From: Sulfurimonas sp.
Lineage (GTDB): Bacteria > Campylobacterota > Campylobacteria > Campylobacterales > Sulfurimonadaceae
DNA: 7,976 bases
Assembly: GCA_022712775.1 (NCBI GenBank)
Contig: JAFLJZ010000140.1
Location: 1-7,976, forward strand
Direction: 5' to 3'
Shown here: positions 6,313 through 7,976 of the stretch, piece by piece
How positions within the stretch are numbered: the first letter of the stretch is position 1
Layout: each line of letters opens with the position of its first letter
Translations under genes and position numbers: made by a program
Notes under the pieces: generated by a model
What the model was told of the DNA's origin: nothing
What the model saw: the letters and a program-made list of their open reading frames with translations, nothing else
Database searches by the model: none

Positions 6313-6356
6313 CCTTTCTTTAAAAACTTCAATATAAATACGGAGCAAATTCCAAT

Positions 6357-7976
6357 ATGACAGCAAAAGAACTCAACAAAGCTATAGATTCATTTTTTAC
6401 TGATCGCAAGTCAAAAGACTGTGCTACTTACGAATCTTTAATAGAACTTTTTGAAAAACAGCCTACAGCGGCACAAGCTAAAAATATTTTAAAACTAGCG
6501 CTAAAAACAAAAACTTGCCTTTATACTTCTTCTGAACATGCAAAACGCTTAAATGATAGAGAATCTGAAGCAAGAAGAGATGCACAAAGAAAGATGCTCG
6601 AAAACAACGAGACTGAAAAATTCGACATTCTTAAAGAACATGAGCTTCTTGAATGGTCTCGTTCTGATTCCCCTGTTCGTATGTATCTTCGCGAAATGGG
6701 ACAAATTCCACTTCTCACAAAAGAAGAAGAGATAGAGATTTCGAAAAAAATTGAGGGTGGAGAGAGTATTATTATTGATGCAATCTGTTCAGTTCCTTAT
6801 CTTATTGAGTTTATCTTAGACTACAGAGAACCTCTTATCAATAGAGAAAGAAGAGTTAAAGAACTTTTCAAGAGCTTTGAAGATGAAAAAGAAGATTCAG
6901 ATGATACAACTACTACAACTGATGATAAAGAAACTCCAAAAGAAACACCTAAAGCAAGCGCTAAATCTTTAAGTGATGATAAAAGTCGAGTAGAAAAAGT
7001 AACTTTTAGTTTTAAAGCACTTGAAAAAGCAAAAAAAGACTGGATAAAACTCACAGAAAAAGCACCAGAAACTTTAGATGGCGAATTAAATGAAGATATA
7101 ATAAACTACTTTCTTGGTATTACCTTTAAAAAATCTGTTCTTAAAGAAAAACTTCTTGATCTTGGACCTACTTCAAAACTAATCAATGAGCCTGTTAAAG
7201 CAATGGAGACAGCACTTAAAAGTGATGATGGTTACGACAAAGAACTTAAACGTCTTGAGTATAAACTTCCACTTTTCAATGCAACACTCAAAGCAAACCA
7301 TAAAGTTTTAGTTGACAAGATTCAAGAACTTAAAAAAGAAGATATTGCAAACATGGTTCCAGAAGCTACAATGGTTTCTACGTATATGGAAATAAAAAAA
7401 CTTGTTCAAACAAAAGAAGCTTCAAAAAATTCTTTTGATATGGAACCAGATAAACTAGCTGATATTTTAGAACAAATTAAACGTGGTAAAAATATCTCTG
7501 AAATAAGCAAAACAAAAATGGCAAAATCTAACCTTAGACTTGTTGTTTCTATTGCTAAAAGATATACAAACCGTGGACTACCATTTCTTGACCTTATTCA
7601 AGAAGGAAATATTGGTCTAATGAAAGCTGTTGATAAGTTTGAATACAAAAAGGGATATAAATTTTCAACGTATGCTACATGGTGGATTCGTCAAGCAATT
7701 TCACGTGCTATTGCCGATCAAGCAAGAACTATCCGTATTCCTATTCACATGATTGAGACTATTAATAGAATTAATAAAATCATGCGTAAACACCTGCAAG
7801 AGCATGGTAAAGAGCCGGATGTTGATACAATCGCAGAAGAAGTTGGTCTTTCAGTTGAGAAAGTTAAAAATGTTATCAAAATCACTAAAGAACCTATTTC
7901 TCTTGAAGCTCCTATTGGTAGTGAAGAAGATGGTCGTTTTGGTGACTTCACCGAAGATAAAACATCTTTATCTCCA
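6357..7976 (+). CDS. rpoD: RNA polymerase housekeeping sigma factor RpoD (sigma-70), 3' end outside the window
   Basis: RpoD directs RNA polymerase to housekeeping promoters. The frame is open from the ATG at 6357 to the right edge, exactly 540 codons. Visible parts are an N-terminal region 1.1-like segment, region 1.2 ([20 protein letters not shown], from residue 105), a non-conserved linker with an acidic, threonine-rich stretch (about 175-209), and region 2 from about residue 388. Region 2 includes [39 protein letters not shown] and the -10 recognition helix [20 protein letters not shown]. Region 3 follows, with [12 protein letters not shown] and the 3.2 finger [10 protein letters not shown] near the end. 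Region 4 (-35 recognition, roughly 80 residues) lies outside. The long linker and region 1.1 mark it as a primary sigma factor. It is transcribed divergently from flgFG. Confidence 0.98.
   Translation, partial: MTAKELNKAIDSFFTDRKSKDCATYESLIELFEKQPTAAQAKNILKLALKTKTCLYTSSEHAKRLNDRESEARRDAQRKMLENNETEKFDILKEHELLEWSRSDSPVRMYLREMGQIPLLTKEEEIEISKKIEGGESIIIDAICSVPYLIEFILDYREPLINRERRVKELFKSFEDEKEDSDDTTTTTDDKETPKETPKASAKSLSDDKSRVEKVTFSFKALEKAKKDWIKLTEKAPETLDGELNEDIINYFLGITFKKSVLKEKLLDLGPTSKLINEPVKAMETALKSDDGYDKELKRLEYKLPLFNATLKANHKVLVDKIQELKKEDIANMVPEATMVSTYMEIKKLVQTKEASKNSFDMEPDKLADILEQIKRGKNISEISKTKMAKSNLRLVVSIAKRYTNRGLPFLDLIQEGNIGLMKAVDKFEYKKGYKFSTYATWWIRQAISRAIADQARTIRIPIHMIETINRINKIMRKHLQEHGKEPDVDTIAEEVGLSVEKVKNVIKITKEPISLEAPIGSEEDGRFGDFTEDKTSLSP

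Noticed and set aside
6821..7054. Serine-rich open frame on the minus strand within rpoD
   Set aside because: Antisense to the low-complexity acidic linker of RpoD; the serine runs simply mirror GAA/GAT/ACT codons.

Overview
The window looks like chromosomal DNA of a low-GC, flagellated member of the Campylobacterota (the former Epsilonproteobacteria), probably a free-living Sulfurimonas-, Sulfuricurvum- or Arcobacter-like organism. This rests on the AT-rich composition, the tandem FlgF(FlgG2)-FlgG pair with a sigma-54-type promoter, TATAAT boxes without clear -35 boxes, and the flavour of the RpoD and LeuBD proteins. The genus is an inference from protein recognition only.

Layout. Positions 1-1351 (minus strand) hold leuD followed directly by leuB, the last steps of leucine biosynthesis; leuB runs off the left edge. 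Positions 1352-2034 are mostly non-coding. They contain a leuD promoter, a degenerate 8-bp tandem repeat, an 11-bp direct repeat, and a truncated IS110-family transposase whose upstream flank may be a remnant of an IS110 left end. A patatin-like phospholipase gene follows (2035-2817, plus). Its 3' end overlaps by 9 bp the convergent two-gene arsenic operon arsB-arsC (4464 to 2809, minus), which has no arsR in view. Next comes the flagellar rod pair flgF-flgG (6209 to 4584, minus), ending in a probable intrinsic terminator. A 147-bp divergent intergenic region carries a sigma-54-like promoter for flgFG and a TATAAT promoter for rpoD. rpoD (6357 onwards, plus) encodes the housekeeping sigma factor and runs off the right edge after 540 codons.

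How the parts work together. leuDB, flgFG and rpoD are core genes. The stretch from about 1430 to 4500 (repeats, IS110 debris, patatin, arsBC) reads as an accessory insertion between them. ArsC would reduce arsenate to arsenite, which ArsB would export. FlgF and FlgG build the rod of the flagellar motor. I saw no RNA genes, CRISPR arrays or integrase genes. No clearly new multi-gene system is visible; the least explained parts are the IS110 flank and the tandem array at 1431-1621.
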